From NCBI RefSeq assembly GCF_004570875.1, contig NZ_SPQK01000001.1, positions 310,001 through 374,000 of the forward strand: 64,000 bases of DNA, in the 5' to 3' direction. The notes beneath the pieces were generated by a model. That model was not told the DNA's origin, did not search any database, and saw only the letters and a program-made list of their open reading frames with translations. Every line of letters begins with the position of its first letter. Position 1 is the first letter of the stretch. Shown here in pieces: positions 30,282-38,840 of the stretch. This DNA is from Blastococcus sp. CT_GayMR16. Its GTDB lineage: Bacteria; Actinomycetota; Actinomycetes; Mycobacteriales; Geodermatophilaceae. Made by a program: the position numbers and the translations under genes.

Positions 30282-31706
30282 ATGGTTCAGATCGATCATC
30301 CCCAGCCCCAGGATGTGTCCCCGGACGGCGCTCCCTCCCCGGAGGGAAAGAAGCGCGGTCGGCACGCCGTCCCCGCGGCGCAGGCCAGTGCACACAGGTT
30401 CCACCGGCGTCGCCGGTGGCCGGTCATCGCGGCCGTTGCCGCGCTCGCCGCGCTCGTCGTCCCCCCACCCGGACCGACGGACCCGGTGCTCGCCGCGGAG
30501 GTCAGTGACGCCTCGCTCCCGACGGGCCTGACCTCGGCCGGCACGATCTCCTTCCTGTCCTCGGGCGCGCCGACCGGCTCGATCGTCCTGGCCAGCGCCC
30601 CGGCCCAGACCGGCGACCAGCAGCCCATCGCGCCCACCGTGATCAGCGGGCTGGCCGCCAACGGCATCCCGAACGTCGCGCTCAACGCCTACCGCGTCGC
30701 GGCGGCCCGGATGGCGAGCGCGGAGCCCTCCTGCGGCATCGACTGGTCGCTGCTGGCCGGGATCGGCCGCGTCGAGACCAACCACGCGCGCTTCCGCGGC
30801 GCCGTCCTCAACTCCGACGGGACGTCGACGCCGCGCATCATGGGCCCCCCGCTGGACGGCGTGCAGTTCGCCTTCATCCGCGACACCGACGGCGGGAGCT
30901 GGGACGGCGACGCCACGTTCGACCGCGCGGTCGGGCCCATGCAGTTCATCCCGGCCACCTGGCGCGCCTACGGCATCGACGGCGACGGCAACGGGACGGC
31001 CGACCCGTTCAACATCAACGACGCGGCCCTCGGAGCGGCGAACTACCTGTGCGCCTCCGGCGGCAACCTGCGCACCGACGCCGGCCAGCGCAAGGCGGTC
31101 ATGGCCTACAACCACTCCGACAGCTACGTGAACGAGGTCCTGGCCCTGGCGCGCGCCTACGCCTCGGGCATCCCTGTCGCCGACATCCCGCTCGTCGGCA
31201 ACACCACCGGCGCGATCCCGGCCCCCGGCCCCTTCACCAGCTCCGGCGGCGGACCGACGTACTACGGAGGCCCGGCCAACCCCGGCCCCGCCATCGGCGC
31301 CGGCGACATGACTCCCGCCTCCGGGCCCACGACGGGCCAGAACGCATCAGGTGGGGCGCCGGCCGGATCCGGCGCCCCGGCGGACAGCGGCGCGGCGGGA
31401 GGTCCCGCGGCACCAGCCGGGGACGGCGGCGGCGGCACAACGCCCGGCTCGACACCGCCGGCCGGCCCGGCTCCGGCAGGCCACGCGCCGGGCCCGAACC
31501 CGGGACCGAGCTCCGGCCCGGCCCCGGCCGCCCCGGCGATCCCGGCGCCGGTTCCCCCGGCCCCGGTTCCCCCGCTCCCGGTTCCCGTGCCGCCCGCCCC
31601 TGTGCCGCCAGCACCGGTGCCGCCTGCCCCGGTTCCCGGGGTCACGTGCACCACGCTGAATGGGCTCGGCCTGCCGGTGATCCCCGCCCTGCCCGTCTGC
31701 CCGTAA
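30282..31706 (+). CDS. Secreted lytic transglycosylase-like protein with proline-rich tail
   Basis: The 474-residue protein has a cytoplasmic basic N-terminus (HRFHRRRRW) and one hydrophobic segment (PVIAAVAALAALVV) that serves as signal anchor or signal peptide. The central domain is a soluble lytic transglycosylase/lysozyme-like fold: CGIDWSLLAGIGRVETNHAR holds the catalytic Glu, and GPMQFIPATWRAYGIDGDGN and DAALGAANYLCASG complete the SLT pattern. The C-terminal 170 residues are Pro/Gly/Ala-rich with repeated PAPVPP units (from about residue 430), suited to spanning cell wall. It cleaves peptidoglycan. The ATG has GGAG 11 bases upstream. A 22-bp hairpin follows the gene. Confidence 0.88.
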   Translation: MVQIDHPQPQDVSPDGAPSPEGKKRGRHAVPAAQASAHRFHRRRRWPVIAAVAALAALVVPPPGPTDPVLAAEVSDASLPTGLTSAGTISFLSSGAPTGSIVLASAPAQTGDQQPIAPTVISGLAANGIPNVALNAYRVAAARMASAEPSCGIDWSLLAGIGRVETNHARFRGAVLNSDGTSTPRIMGPPLDGVQFAFIRDTDGGSWDGDATFDRAVGPMQFIPATWRAYGIDGDGNGTADPFNINDAALGAANYLCASGGNLRTDAGQRKAVMAYNHSDSYVNEVLALARAYASGIPVADIPLVGNTTGAIPAPGPFTSSGGGPTYYGGPANPGPAIGAGDMTPASGPTTGQNASGGAPAGSGAPADSGAAGGPAAPAGDGGGGTTPGSTPPAGPAPAGHAPGPNPGPSSGPAPAAPAIPAPVPPAPVPPLPVPVPPAPVPPAPVPPAPVPGVTCTTLNGLGLPVIPALPVCP

Positions 31707-31711
31707 CGCAG

Positions 31712-31759
31712 GATGACGGCGGCCCCTCCGATCAGTCGATCGGAGGGGCCGCCGTCATC
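31712..31759. terminator. Bidirectional terminator, perfect 22-bp stem
   Basis: Positions 31712-31733 and 31738-31759 are perfectly complementary around the four-base loop AGTC. The hairpin lies between the convergent transglycosylase and SipW-type genes, 5 bp after one stop and 15 bp after the other, and would terminate both. Confidence 0.85.
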
Positions 31760-31774
31760 AGGGGGTGCGGTGGG

Positions 31775-32401
31775 TCAGCGCGCCCCACCAGCGCGCTGGG
31801 TGCCGGTGAACTGGAAGTTGAGCGCGCTGGTCGCGCCCTCGAAGGCGTCACCCGACGCGCTGGCGGGCAGCGCGGCGGTCAGCTTCAGGTGGTCGGTCGC
31901 ACCGGGCGCCAGGGCCGCGGTGGCGGTGAGCGCCACGTTGTTGACGATGATCGGCAGTGAGAAGTAGGTCCGCACCGTTCCGGCGCACGTCGGCGTGGCA
32001 CCGGACCTGTCCCAGGCCACCGAGCAGGACTCCGCCTTGAGCTGGAGGCCGTTCACCGCGTCCTGGTCGAGGATGCTGGAGGACGTCGCCCAGGTCTTCA
32101 GGGTGATGCCGGCCAGCGCCGTCGTCCCGTCGTTGACCAGGTCGATCACGTGGGTCCGCGAGTCGCCGGCGAGCATCTGACCGCCGCTGAACGGAACGGT
32201 GGCCGAGCCGCCGGGCGCGCTCACGTCGATGGACAGGACACCGGTGTCGACCTTCGTGCCGACGGGGCTGGTGGAATCGGTGAAGCCACCCAGCGTGCCC
32301 AGACCGGCCACCGCGACGGCGGCGCCGACGGCGCTGATGGCGCCGACGATCTTGGCTGCGGAACGGCGGCGGGTCATGGTCGTGCTGTCGATGGTGGTCA
32401 C
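31775..32401 (-). CDS. SipW-dependent-type (TasA/camelysin-like) secreted protein
   Basis: The 208-residue protein has a SipW-type signal peptide: basic MTRRRSAAK, then a hydrophobic stretch (IVGAISAVGAAVAVAGLGTL) running into GGFTDSTSPVG, where the DS/T residues resemble the FSDT motif of this class. The mature part is a beta-rich chain (GTKVDTGVLSIDVSAPGG; VIDLVNDGTTALAGITLK) like the camelysin/TasA family. In Firmicutes such proteins form biofilm fibres or act as surface proteases. The GTG at 32401 follows GGGGGAG by nine bases. No SipW peptidase gene is in the window. It converges with the transglycosylase gene. Confidence 0.78.
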   Translation of the reverse strand: MTTIDSTTMTRRRSAAKIVGAISAVGAAVAVAGLGTLGGFTDSTSPVGTKVDTGVLSIDVSAPGGSATVPFSGGQMLAGDSRTHVIDLVNDGTTALAGITLKTWATSSSILDQDAVNGLQLKAESCSVAWDRSGATPTCAGTVRTYFSLPIIVNNVALTATAALAPGATDHLKLTAALPASASGDAFEGATSALNFQFTGTQRAGGAR

Positions 32402-32507
32402 GGTCGTGCTCCCCCGAGCTTGTGCCCGGGCGGCTGTTCCGCCCTGGCGACGACCCCACGGTGCGCGGCGATCCGCAGGCCGGGCGCCAGGAAAGCGCAA
32501 GGCATCC

Positions 32508-33227
32508 TCAAGAAGCGGCGTGACCACGCCCCGACGGCGGCTTCAGGACGGCGAACGGGTCGGTGACCTCCAGCGCCGGGGCGGCGAACCGGTAGAGCAT
32601 CGCCGGCCTCCCACCCGCACGACCCGGCGGCGCCGTCTCCCCCGTCGCCGCCAGCACGCCCCGGCGCAGCAGCACGCGCTGCAGGTTGGTGGCGGTCACC
32701 TCGTACCCCAGCGCCGCGACGTAGATGTCGCGCAGCTCCGCGATCGAGAACGACGGCGGCGCGAGGGCGAACCCGACGTTCGTGTACGAGAGCTTCGCCC
32801 GCAGCCGGCCGAGCGCCGAGCCGACGATCGAGCCGTGGTCGAAGGCGGTGCCCGGCAACGCGTCCGTGGGGTGCCAGGCGGTGTCCGCGGGAAGCGCCGG
32901 GTCGAGGTGCGACGGCACCAGCCCGAGGTAGGCGGTGGCCACGGTCCGCCCGCGGGGGTCACGGCCGGGGTCGCTGCGGGTCTCCAGCTGCTCGAGGTGC
33001 GACAGCTGGCGCACCTCCACCTTGCTGGCCAGCTGGCGGGCGACCGAGGCACCGAGCGTCTCGTCGGCCAGCAGCGGCCCGCCGGGCAGCGCCCAGGCCC
33101 CGGCGAACGGCTCGTTCGCGCGACGCCAGAGCATCACGACCAGCCGCCCGGCCCGCACCTGCAGGACGACGGCGAGCGCCTGGTGCGGATAGGCGGGGCG
33201 TTCCGGCGAGGACCAGACGGATGTCAC
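32508..33227 (-). CDS. nrtR: NrtR-like transcriptional regulator (Nudix domain plus winged helix)
   Basis: This 239-residue protein has an N-terminal Nudix domain ([20 protein letters not shown]; the Nudix box at about residues 50-70) and a C-terminal winged helix ([20 protein letters not shown], then [12 protein letters not shown]). The Nudix box reads G-x5-E-x7-R-Q-L-A-S-K, so the metal-binding glutamates of REUxEExGU are lost. That fits NrtR, which senses ADP-ribose or NAD metabolites and represses NAD synthesis genes without needing hydrolysis. It is divergent from nadA-nadB-nadC, and a palindrome lies between them. The GTG at 33227 is preceded by TACCAT eight bases upstream, so it may be leaderless. 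Confidence 0.87.
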   Translation of the reverse strand: MTSVWSSPERPAYPHQALAVVLQVRAGRLVVMLWRRANEPFAGAWALPGGPLLADETLGASVARQLASKVEVRQLSHLEQLETRSDPGRDPRGRTVATAYLGLVPSHLDPALPADTAWHPTDALPGTAFDHGSIVGSALGRLRAKLSYTNVGFALAPPSFSIAELRDIYVAALGYEVTATNLQRVLLRRGVLAATGETAPPGRAGGRPAMLYRFAAPALEVTDPFAVLKPPSGRGHAAS

Positions 33228-33235
33228 GAGCGGGA

Positions 33236-33241
33236 ATGGTA
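33236..33241 (-). promoter_or_regulatory. Putative -10 box for the nrtR-like gene
   Basis: On the minus strand TACCAT lies eight bases before the GTG start at 33227. It is close to the palindrome at 33255-33279, which would place a bound repressor over the promoter, so autoregulation is likely. Confidence 0.45.
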
Positions 33242-33254
33242 CGTTCGCCTCAGA

Positions 33255-33279
33255 GGTTTTCGACTGATAGTAAGAAACC
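33255..33279. promoter_or_regulatory. Candidate NrtR operator between nrtR and nadA
   Basis: A 25-bp imperfect palindrome centred at 33267 has outer arms GGTTT and AAACC and inner arms ACT and AGT. Eight of 12 half-site positions are symmetric. Its place between a Nudix-type regulator and nadABC suggests the binding site of the regulator. It covers the region where both promoters should lie. Confidence 0.6.
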
Positions 33280-33301
33280 ACCCCTCGTTCGGAGGTCTCC
33301 G

Positions 33302-34315
33302 GTGACCGCAACGCTGTCCGCACCCACTGCCGCGAGTTGGAGCCCCGACGAGTGGGAGGCCTGGCGCGCCGAGGTCCGCGCGCTCGCCGCCGCGAAGGAC
33401 GCCGTCGTCCTGGCGCACAACTACCAGGCGCCGGAGATCCAGGACGTCGCCGACCACGTCGGTGACTCCCTCGCGCTCTCCCGCATCGCGGCGACCAGCG
33501 AGGCCTCGACGATCGTCTTCGCCGGCGTGCACTTCATGGCCGAGACCGCCAAGATCCTGGCGCCCGAGAAGACGGTGCTGGTGCCGGACGCGAACGCCGG
33601 CTGCTCGTTGGCCGACACGATCACCGCCGACCAGCTGCGCGCCTGGAAGGCCGAGCACCCCGGCGCCGTCGTCGTCTCCTACGTCAACACCTCCGCCGAG
33701 GTGAAGGCCGAGACCGACATCTGCTGCACGTCGTCCAACGCCGTCGAGGTCGTCGAGTCGATCCCGGCCGACCGCGAGGTGCTCTTCCTCCCCGACCAGT
33801 TCCTCGGCGCCCACGTCCAGCGGGTCACCGGACGCACCAACATGCGCATCTGGATGGGCGAGTGCCACGTGCACGCCGGCATCTCCCCCACCGACCTCCG
33901 GCAGAGCGTCGAGAACGCACCGGACGCCGAACTGCTCGTCCACCCCGAGTGCGGCTGCGCCACAAGCGCGCTCTGGATGGTCTCCGACGGGCAGCTGCCC
34001 ACCGAGCGCGTCCACATCCTCTCCACCGGCGGCATGCTGGAGGAGGCCCGGCGGACGACGGCGAAGCGGGTGCTCGTCGCGACCGAGATCGGCATGCTGC
34101 ACCAGCTCCGTCAGGCCAACCCGGTCACCGACTTCCAGCCCGTGAACTCCCGCGCGGCCTGCCCGTACATGAAGATGTCGACCCCCGAGAAGCTCCTGCG
34201 CGCACTGCGCGAGGGCCGCGACGAGGTCACCGTCGACCCGGTGATCGCCGCCCGCGCCCGAGCGGCGGTCGAGGCGATGGTCGCGATCGGCACGCCGTCC
34301 CCGATCGGCGAGTGA
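33302..34315 (+). CDS. nadA: Quinolinate synthase NadA
   Basis: The 337-residue enzyme condenses iminoaspartate with dihydroxyacetone phosphate to give quinolinate, the first specific step after NadB in NAD synthesis. It is a 4Fe-4S protein. Conserved parts include [41 protein letters not shown] with the first cluster Cys, [23 protein letters not shown] and the closing [10 protein letters not shown] with further Cys. The GTG at 33302 has GGAGG seven bases upstream. nadB starts 1 bp after the stop, and nadC overlaps nadB, so the three genes form one operon under the upstream palindrome. Confidence 0.95.
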   Translation: MTATLSAPTAASWSPDEWEAWRAEVRALAAAKDAVVLAHNYQAPEIQDVADHVGDSLALSRIAATSEASTIVFAGVHFMAETAKILAPEKTVLVPDANAGCSLADTITADQLRAWKAEHPGAVVVSYVNTSAEVKAETDICCTSSNAVEVVESIPADREVLFLPDQFLGAHVQRVTGRTNMRIWMGECHVHAGISPTDLRQSVENAPDAELLVHPECGCATSALWMVSDGQLPTERVHILSTGGMLEEARRTTAKRVLVATEIGMLHQLRQANPVTDFQPVNSRAACPYMKMSTPEKLLRALREGRDEVTVDPVIAARARAAVEAMVAIGTPSPIGE

Positions 34316-34316
34316 C

Positions 34317-35963
34317 GTGACCCTGGTCGCGGCGCTCCCCCTGCCGCCAGCGGGATGGACCCGAACCACCGATGTCATCGTGGTCGGGAGCGGCGCCGCC
34401 GGGCTGATGACCGCGGTGGCCCTGGCCGACGCCGGCCGTGCGGTCACCGTCGTCACCAAGGGCGCGTTCGGGAACGGCAGCACCGCCTGGGCCCAGGGCG
34501 GCCTGGCCGCCGTCCTCGGTCCGGACGACGATCCCGAGCTGCACGTGCAGGACACCCTCGTCGCCGGCGCCGGGCTCTGCGACGAGGTCGCCGTCCGCAC
34601 CCTGGTCGCCGAGGCACCGGCCGCGATCGCCCTGCTCCAGGAACTCGGCGCCCGGCTCGACCTCGACGTCCACGGCCGGCCCGCACTGACCCGCGAGGGC
34701 GGGCACAGCCGCGACCGGATCGTGCACGCCGGCGGTGACGCCAGCGGCGCGGAGGTCACCCGCACGCTCGGCGACGCACTGCGCGCCCGCGGCGTCGACG
34801 TGCTCGAGCGCACCGTCGCGCTCGACGCGCTGCGCGACTCCGGCGGTCGCGTGGTCGGGCTGCGGGTCGCCCGGATCGGGGACGACGGCTCGCTGCTCGA
34901 CGCCGGAGACCTGCGCGCCCGCGCCACGGTGCTCGCGACGGGCGGCTACGGCCAGGTCTACGCCGCGACGTCCACCCCGGACGGCGCCACGGGTGACGGG
35001 CTGGCCCTCGCACTGCGGGCCGGCGCCGAGGTTGCCGACGTCGAGATGGTGCAGTTCCACCCGACCGTGCTCTGGACCGGGCCGGGCGCCGCCGGACAGC
35101 AGGCGCTGATCTCCGAGGCGGTCCGTGGCGAGGGCGCCGTCCTGGTCGATCGGGCCGGACGCCGGATCATGCCCGGCGCACACCCGCTGGCCGACCTGGC
35201 ACCGCGCGACGTCGTCTCCGCCACCATCGCCGCGCACCTCCGGGCGACCGGCGAGGACCACGTGTTCCTGGACGCCACGCACCTGGGCGCGGACCACCTG
35301 CGGCGCCGGTTCCCCGGCATCCTGCGCGCCTGTCGCGACGCCGGTGTGGACATGACGCGGGAGCTCGTCCCGGTCACGCCGGCCGCGCACTACTCCTGCG
35401 GTGGGGTGGTCGCCGACCTCGACGGCCGCACGGCCGTCCCCGGGCTCTTCGCCGTCGGCGAGGTCGCCTGCACGGGCGTCCAGGGCGCCAACCGCCTGGC
35501 GTCGAACTCCATCACCGAGGGCCTCGTCGCCGCCCGCCGGTGCGCCGCCCTGCTGGCCGCCGACCTGCCCGCCGGCGGCGAGCCGGTCGCCCGAGCCGGC
35601 GGGGACGCGATCGACCCGAGCGCCCGGACGACGGTCACCTCGGCCACCACCCGGGACGCCGGGGTCCTCCGGGACGGCGACGGACTTGCGAGACTGGCCC
35701 GCGTGCTGACCACCGTCCCCCGGCTCGCCGCCGGGCGCCCGCTCGACCTGGCCGCCGTCGAGACGACCGCCCTCCACACGGCTGCCACCCTGCTCGCCGC
35801 CGCGGCCGCGAGCCGCCCGGAGAGCCGCGGTTGCCACCGCCGCACCGACGCGCCCGTCTCGTCGCCGGATTGGCGGGCTCGCCTGGTGCACCGGCTGGAC
35901 GGCGCCGGACGGCTGCAGACCCGCACCGAGCCCGTCCGCGACCTCGACCTCGTCGTGGCATGA
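34317..35963 (+). CDS. nadB: L-aspartate oxidase NadB
   Basis: This 548-residue flavoprotein oxidises L-aspartate to iminoaspartate for NadA. It has the FAD-binding VIVVGSGAAGLMTAVALADAG near residues 20-40, GSTAWAQGGLAA, the substrate-binding TREGGHSRDRIVHAGGDA, GDGLALALRAGAEV, the HPT in VEMVQFHPTVLW, and a second FAD motif LFAVGEVACTGVQGANRLA followed by SNSITEGLV. The C-terminal helical domain is shorter than in Escherichia coli. The start is GTG, 1 bp after the nadA stop. The last codon overlaps the nadC start as ATGA. Confidence 0.95.
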   Translation: MTLVAALPLPPAGWTRTTDVIVVGSGAAGLMTAVALADAGRAVTVVTKGAFGNGSTAWAQGGLAAVLGPDDDPELHVQDTLVAGAGLCDEVAVRTLVAEAPAAIALLQELGARLDLDVHGRPALTREGGHSRDRIVHAGGDASGAEVTRTLGDALRARGVDVLERTVALDALRDSGGRVVGLRVARIGDDGSLLDAGDLRARATVLATGGYGQVYAATSTPDGATGDGLALALRAGAEVADVEMVQFHPTVLWTGPGAAGQQALISEAVRGEGAVLVDRAGRRIMPGAHPLADLAPRDVVSATIAAHLRATGEDHVFLDATHLGADHLRRRFPGILRACRDAGVDMTRELVPVTPAAHYSCGGVVADLDGRTAVPGLFAVGEVACTGVQGANRLASNSITEGLVAARRCAALLAADLPAGGEPVARAGGDAIDPSARTTVTSATTRDAGVLRDGDGLARLARVLTTVPRLAAGRPLDLAAVETTALHTAATLLAAAAASRPESRGCHRRTDAPVSSPDWRARLVHRLDGAGRLQTRTEPVRDLDLVVA

Positions 35964-36862
35964 CCGGCCTCGCGCTCGGCTCGGTGCACCGCACGCACGC
36001 CGCCGCCCTGTCGGCAGGCGGGCTGGACCCCGCGGAGGTCGAGGGCGTGGTCCGCCGGGCACTGGAGGAGGACCTCGCCTTCGGCCCCGACGTCACCACC
36101 GACGCCACCGTCTCCGTCCGGGCGCAGGCCACCGGCGACGTCGTGCCGCGGTCACCGGGCATGCTCGCCGGGATCCCGGTCGCCGCGGCGGTCTTCGACC
36201 TCGTCGGCCGCGGGGAGATCGAGGTCCAGCTGCTCGCCGCCGACGGCACCGCTGCCCGTCCGGGCGAGGCCGTGCTCACCGCCGCCGGCTCGGCGCGCGC
36301 CCTGCTCACCGCCGAGCGGACGGCGCTGAACCTGATCGGGCACCTGTCCGGCATCGCCACGCTGACCCGGCACTGGGTGGACGCCGTCGCCGGCACCGCC
36401 GCCGCGATCCGGGACACCCGCAAGACCACGCCCGGCCTCCGCGCGCTGGAGAAGTACGCCGTGCGCTGCGGCGGCGGCGTCAACCACCGGATGGGCCTCG
36501 GCGACGCGGCCCTGATCAAGGACAACCACGTCCTCGCGGCCGGCGGCATCACCGCGGCGGTCCAGGCCGTCCGGACGACGGCGCCCGCGATCCCGCTCGA
36601 GGTCGAGTGCGACACCCTCGAGCAGGTCCGCGAGGCGCTGGCGGCCGGCGTCCACCTGCTGCTGCTGGACAACTTCGGTATCGACGACACCGTCGCGGCC
36701 GTCGAGCTGGCCCGCGGCACGGGCTGCCGGCTGGAGGCCAGCGGCGGCCTGACGCTGGAGCGGGCGCGCGCCGTCGCCGCGACCGGCGTCGACTACCTGG
36801 CCGTCGGCGCGCTGACGCACAGCGCACCGGTGCTCGACCTGGGCTTCGATCTGCGCGGTTAG
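35960..36862 (+). CDS. nadC: Nicotinate-nucleotide pyrophosphorylase (carboxylating) NadC
   Basis: The 300-residue enzyme converts quinolinate and PRPP to nicotinate mononucleotide. Typical segments are RRALEEDLAFGPDVTTDATV at the N-terminus, ERTALNLIGHLSGIATLT, DTRKTTPGLRALEKYAVRCG (quinolinate-binding Arg and Lys), NHRMGLGDAALIKDNHV, LEVECDTLEQ, LLLLDNFG and the ASGGLTLERAR/GVDYLAVGALTHSAP end. It overlaps nadB by 4 nt and completes the quinolinate pathway. The convergent LLM oxidoreductase stops 10 bp away. Confidence 0.96.
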   Translation: MTGLALGSVHRTHAAALSAGGLDPAEVEGVVRRALEEDLAFGPDVTTDATVSVRAQATGDVVPRSPGMLAGIPVAAAVFDLVGRGEIEVQLLAADGTAARPGEAVLTAAGSARALLTAERTALNLIGHLSGIATLTRHWVDAVAGTAAAIRDTRKTTPGLRALEKYAVRCGGGVNHRMGLGDAALIKDNHVLAAGGITAAVQAVRTTAPAIPLEVECDTLEQVREALAAGVHLLLLDNFGIDDTVAAVELARGTGCRLEASGGLTLERARAVAATGVDYLAVGALTHSAPVLDLGFDLRG

Positions 36863-36872
36863 GGCGTTCCCG

Positions 36873-37919
36873 TCAGGAGGTGCGGCGGTCCGGGTGCACC
36901 CAGCCGATGGCCGGGGCGACGTGCCGCACGACGTTCTCCAGCAGCCGGGCGTTGTACTCGACGCCGAGCATGTTCGGCACGGTGATCAGCAGGGTGTCGG
37001 CCTCCTGGACGGCGACGTCCTTCGCCAGCTCCTCGGCCAGCCGGTCGGGCTCCCCGACGTAGCTCTTGCCGAACCGGGCCCGGACGCCGTCGAGGATGCC
37101 GACCTGGTCGTCCTCGGACCGGTTCCCGAAGTACTGGCGATCCTGCTCGGTGACGATCGGCATCACGCTGCGGCTCACCGACACCCGGGGCTGGCGCTCC
37201 CAGCCGGCCTCGGCCCACGCCGCCCGGTAGCGGGCGATCTGCTCGGCCTGCAGCTCGTCGAACGGCACGCCGGTGTCCTCGACCAGCAGCGTCGAGCTCA
37301 TCAGGTTCATGCCCTGCTGCGCCGTCCACTCGGCGGTGGCCCGCGTGCCCGAACCCCACCAGATGCGGTCGGCGAGGCCCGGCGACTGCGGCTGGATCGC
37401 CAGCCGGCCGGCGACGCCCCCGGTCATCCCCGGGTCGGCGTCCACCACGGTCTGCCCACGGACGGCGGCGAGGAAGAGTGCGGTCTTGTCCCGGGCCAGG
37501 TCGGCGTCGGTGCCGCCGTCGGCCGGCACGTAGCCGAACGCCTCCGACCCCCGCAGCGCCGTCTCCGGCGATCCCCGGCTGACACCGAGCTGCAGCCGGC
37601 CGTCGCTCAGCAGATCGGTCGCCGCCGCCTCCTCGGCCATGTACAGCGGGTTCTCGTAGCGCATGTCGATCACGCCGGTGCCGATCTCGATCCGGCTGGT
37701 GCGCGCGGCCATGGCGGCGAGCAGCGGGAACGGCGAGGCCAGCTGCCGGGCGAAGTGGTGCACCCGCACGTAGGCGCCGTCCACGCCGAGCTCCTCGGCG
37801 GCGACCGCGAGCTCGACGCTCTGCACGAGGGCATCCCGCCCGGTCCGCACCTGTGACCCGGGGATGGGCTGCCAGTGCCCGAAGGACAGGAACCCGATCC
37901 GCTTCTCCACCGCACTCAT
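36873..37919 (-). CDS. LLM-class flavin-dependent oxidoreductase (luciferase-like)
   Basis: The 348-residue protein is a luciferase-like monooxygenase with a TIM barrel. Motifs include IGFLSFGHW at the start, DGAYVRVHHFARQLASPFPL, TSRIEIGTGVIDMRYENPLY, SDGRLQLGVSRGSPE and DRIWWGSGTRATAEWTAQQG. It uses reduced FMN or F420; the nearby FO synthase gene shows that F420 is made in this organism, and LLM proteins in actinobacteria often use F420. The substrate is unknown. The start is ATG at 37919. A terminator hairpin of the next gene upstream separates the two. Confidence 0.86.
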   Translation of the reverse strand: MSAVEKRIGFLSFGHWQPIPGSQVRTGRDALVQSVELAVAAEELGVDGAYVRVHHFARQLASPFPLLAAMAARTSRIEIGTGVIDMRYENPLYMAEEAAATDLLSDGRLQLGVSRGSPETALRGSEAFGYVPADGGTDADLARDKTALFLAAVRGQTVVDADPGMTGGVAGRLAIQPQSPGLADRIWWGSGTRATAEWTAQQGMNLMSSTLLVEDTGVPFDELQAEQIARYRAAWAEAGWERQPRVSVSRSVMPIVTEQDRQYFGNRSEDDQVGILDGVRARFGKSYVGEPDRLAEELAKDVAVQEADTLLITVPNMLGVEYNARLLENVVRHVAPAIGWVHPDRRTS

Positions 37920-37968
37920 GCACGACCGAGCGCACCGGCGGGGCCTGCTGTTCCCGGGCCGGGACGAC

Positions 37969-38001
37969 GAAGGCCCCCACCGCACACCGGTGGGGGCCTT
38001 C
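37969..38001 (-). terminator. Terminator of the secreted protein gene
   Basis: A perfect 14-bp stem (37969-37982 with 37988-38001, core GGCCCCCACCG/CGGTGGGGGCC) closes around CACAC, 13 bp beyond the stop codon of the 38015-38737 gene on the minus strand. No T-run follows. Confidence 0.7.
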
Positions 38002-38014
38002 GCAGCGACTGGGA

Positions 38015-38737
38015 CTACTTCTTGGCCTTCGCGAACGAGCTCACGCACTCGCCCTGGTTGCGATAGGTCGTCGGGTAGCTGGTCGCCCAGCCGCCGCCCT
38101 TGCACTGGTCCTTCGAGGTCAGGACGACGTCAGCGGCGAACGTGTACCGCGTGTTGTCGAAGTTGATCGCGTTCAGCAGGTAGTCGCCCTGCACGCCCGA
38201 GCCGAGCGAGAACCCGAAGGCCAGCACCTGGGCGTCGGGGAAGGCGGCGCGCCACTCGTCGAGCGTCCCGTACCAGTTGCTCCCCGAGCCGCCACCGGTG
38301 TTCGGCGCGTCGGCCTTCATGTCGGCGTCGGCGGCGTTGTTCAGCCACCAGTCGTCGCCGTACTTGGTGGGCTCGCCGACCAGGATGCCGTCGATCGAGC
38401 CGTCGTCGTCGACGTCCACCTCGAGCTGGAAGCCGGGCGGGATGGTGCCGGAGGTGGTGGTGTAGTCCAGAGTCGGTTCGCCGACGTCGGCAAGGGGCAC
38501 GTCGGTGTCGACGTACTCCGCCACCTTGTCGGTCGACCCGCTGCCGTCCGTCCAGATGCGCAGACCGGACCCCACGACCTCGTAATGACCGGTGGCCCTG
38601 GTGTCGCTCAGCGCGGGGTCGAAGTCGCTCGGGACGTGGATGACGCCCGGCCCCGGCGCCGCCAGCGCTGGCGTGGCCAGGAGCACGGTGGTGATGCCGA
38701 GAGCGAGAGCGCCCCCGAGACCGATGGTTCGCTTCAA
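38015..38737 (-). CDS. Secreted protein with C-terminal Cys/Gly/Trp motif
   Basis: The 240-residue protein has a clear Sec signal peptide (MKRTIGLGGALALGITTVLL, then ATPALA-AP as a likely cleavage site). The mature protein is rich in Asp, Gly and Thr, with acidic repeats such as EVDVDDDGSIDG that resemble calcium-binding loops. It ends with the pattern CKGGGWATSYPTTYRNQGEC followed by VSSF, a short two-cysteine tail shared by many secreted actinobacterial proteins. The family is not otherwise recognised and no enzymatic motif is seen. It is an extracellular protein of unknown role, monocistronic with its own terminator. Confidence 0.78.
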   Translation of the reverse strand: MKRTIGLGGALALGITTVLLATPALAAPGPGVIHVPSDFDPALSDTRATGHYEVVGSGLRIWTDGSGSTDKVAEYVDTDVPLADVGEPTLDYTTTSGTIPPGFQLEVDVDDDGSIDGILVGEPTKYGDDWWLNNAADADMKADAPNTGGGSGSNWYGTLDEWRAAFPDAQVLAFGFSLGSGVQGDYLLNAINFDNTRYTFAADVVLTSKDQCKGGGWATSYPTTYRNQGECVSSFAKAKK

Positions 38738-38840
38738 GAGGTGGATCCCTTTCCTGGACGCACCACGACCCCCGTTGGCCGTGCGCTGAGTGCGCCGGAC
38801 GCTAGCGGCACGAGGACGGCAGCGCGGGAGTCGACGGACC

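Noticed and set aside
31540-31640. Repeated PVPPAP-coding DNA as a CRISPR-like or tandem DNA repeat
   Set aside because: The repeats are a proline-rich coding stretch in frame with the transglycosylase; spacing is irregular and there are no spacers or cas genes.
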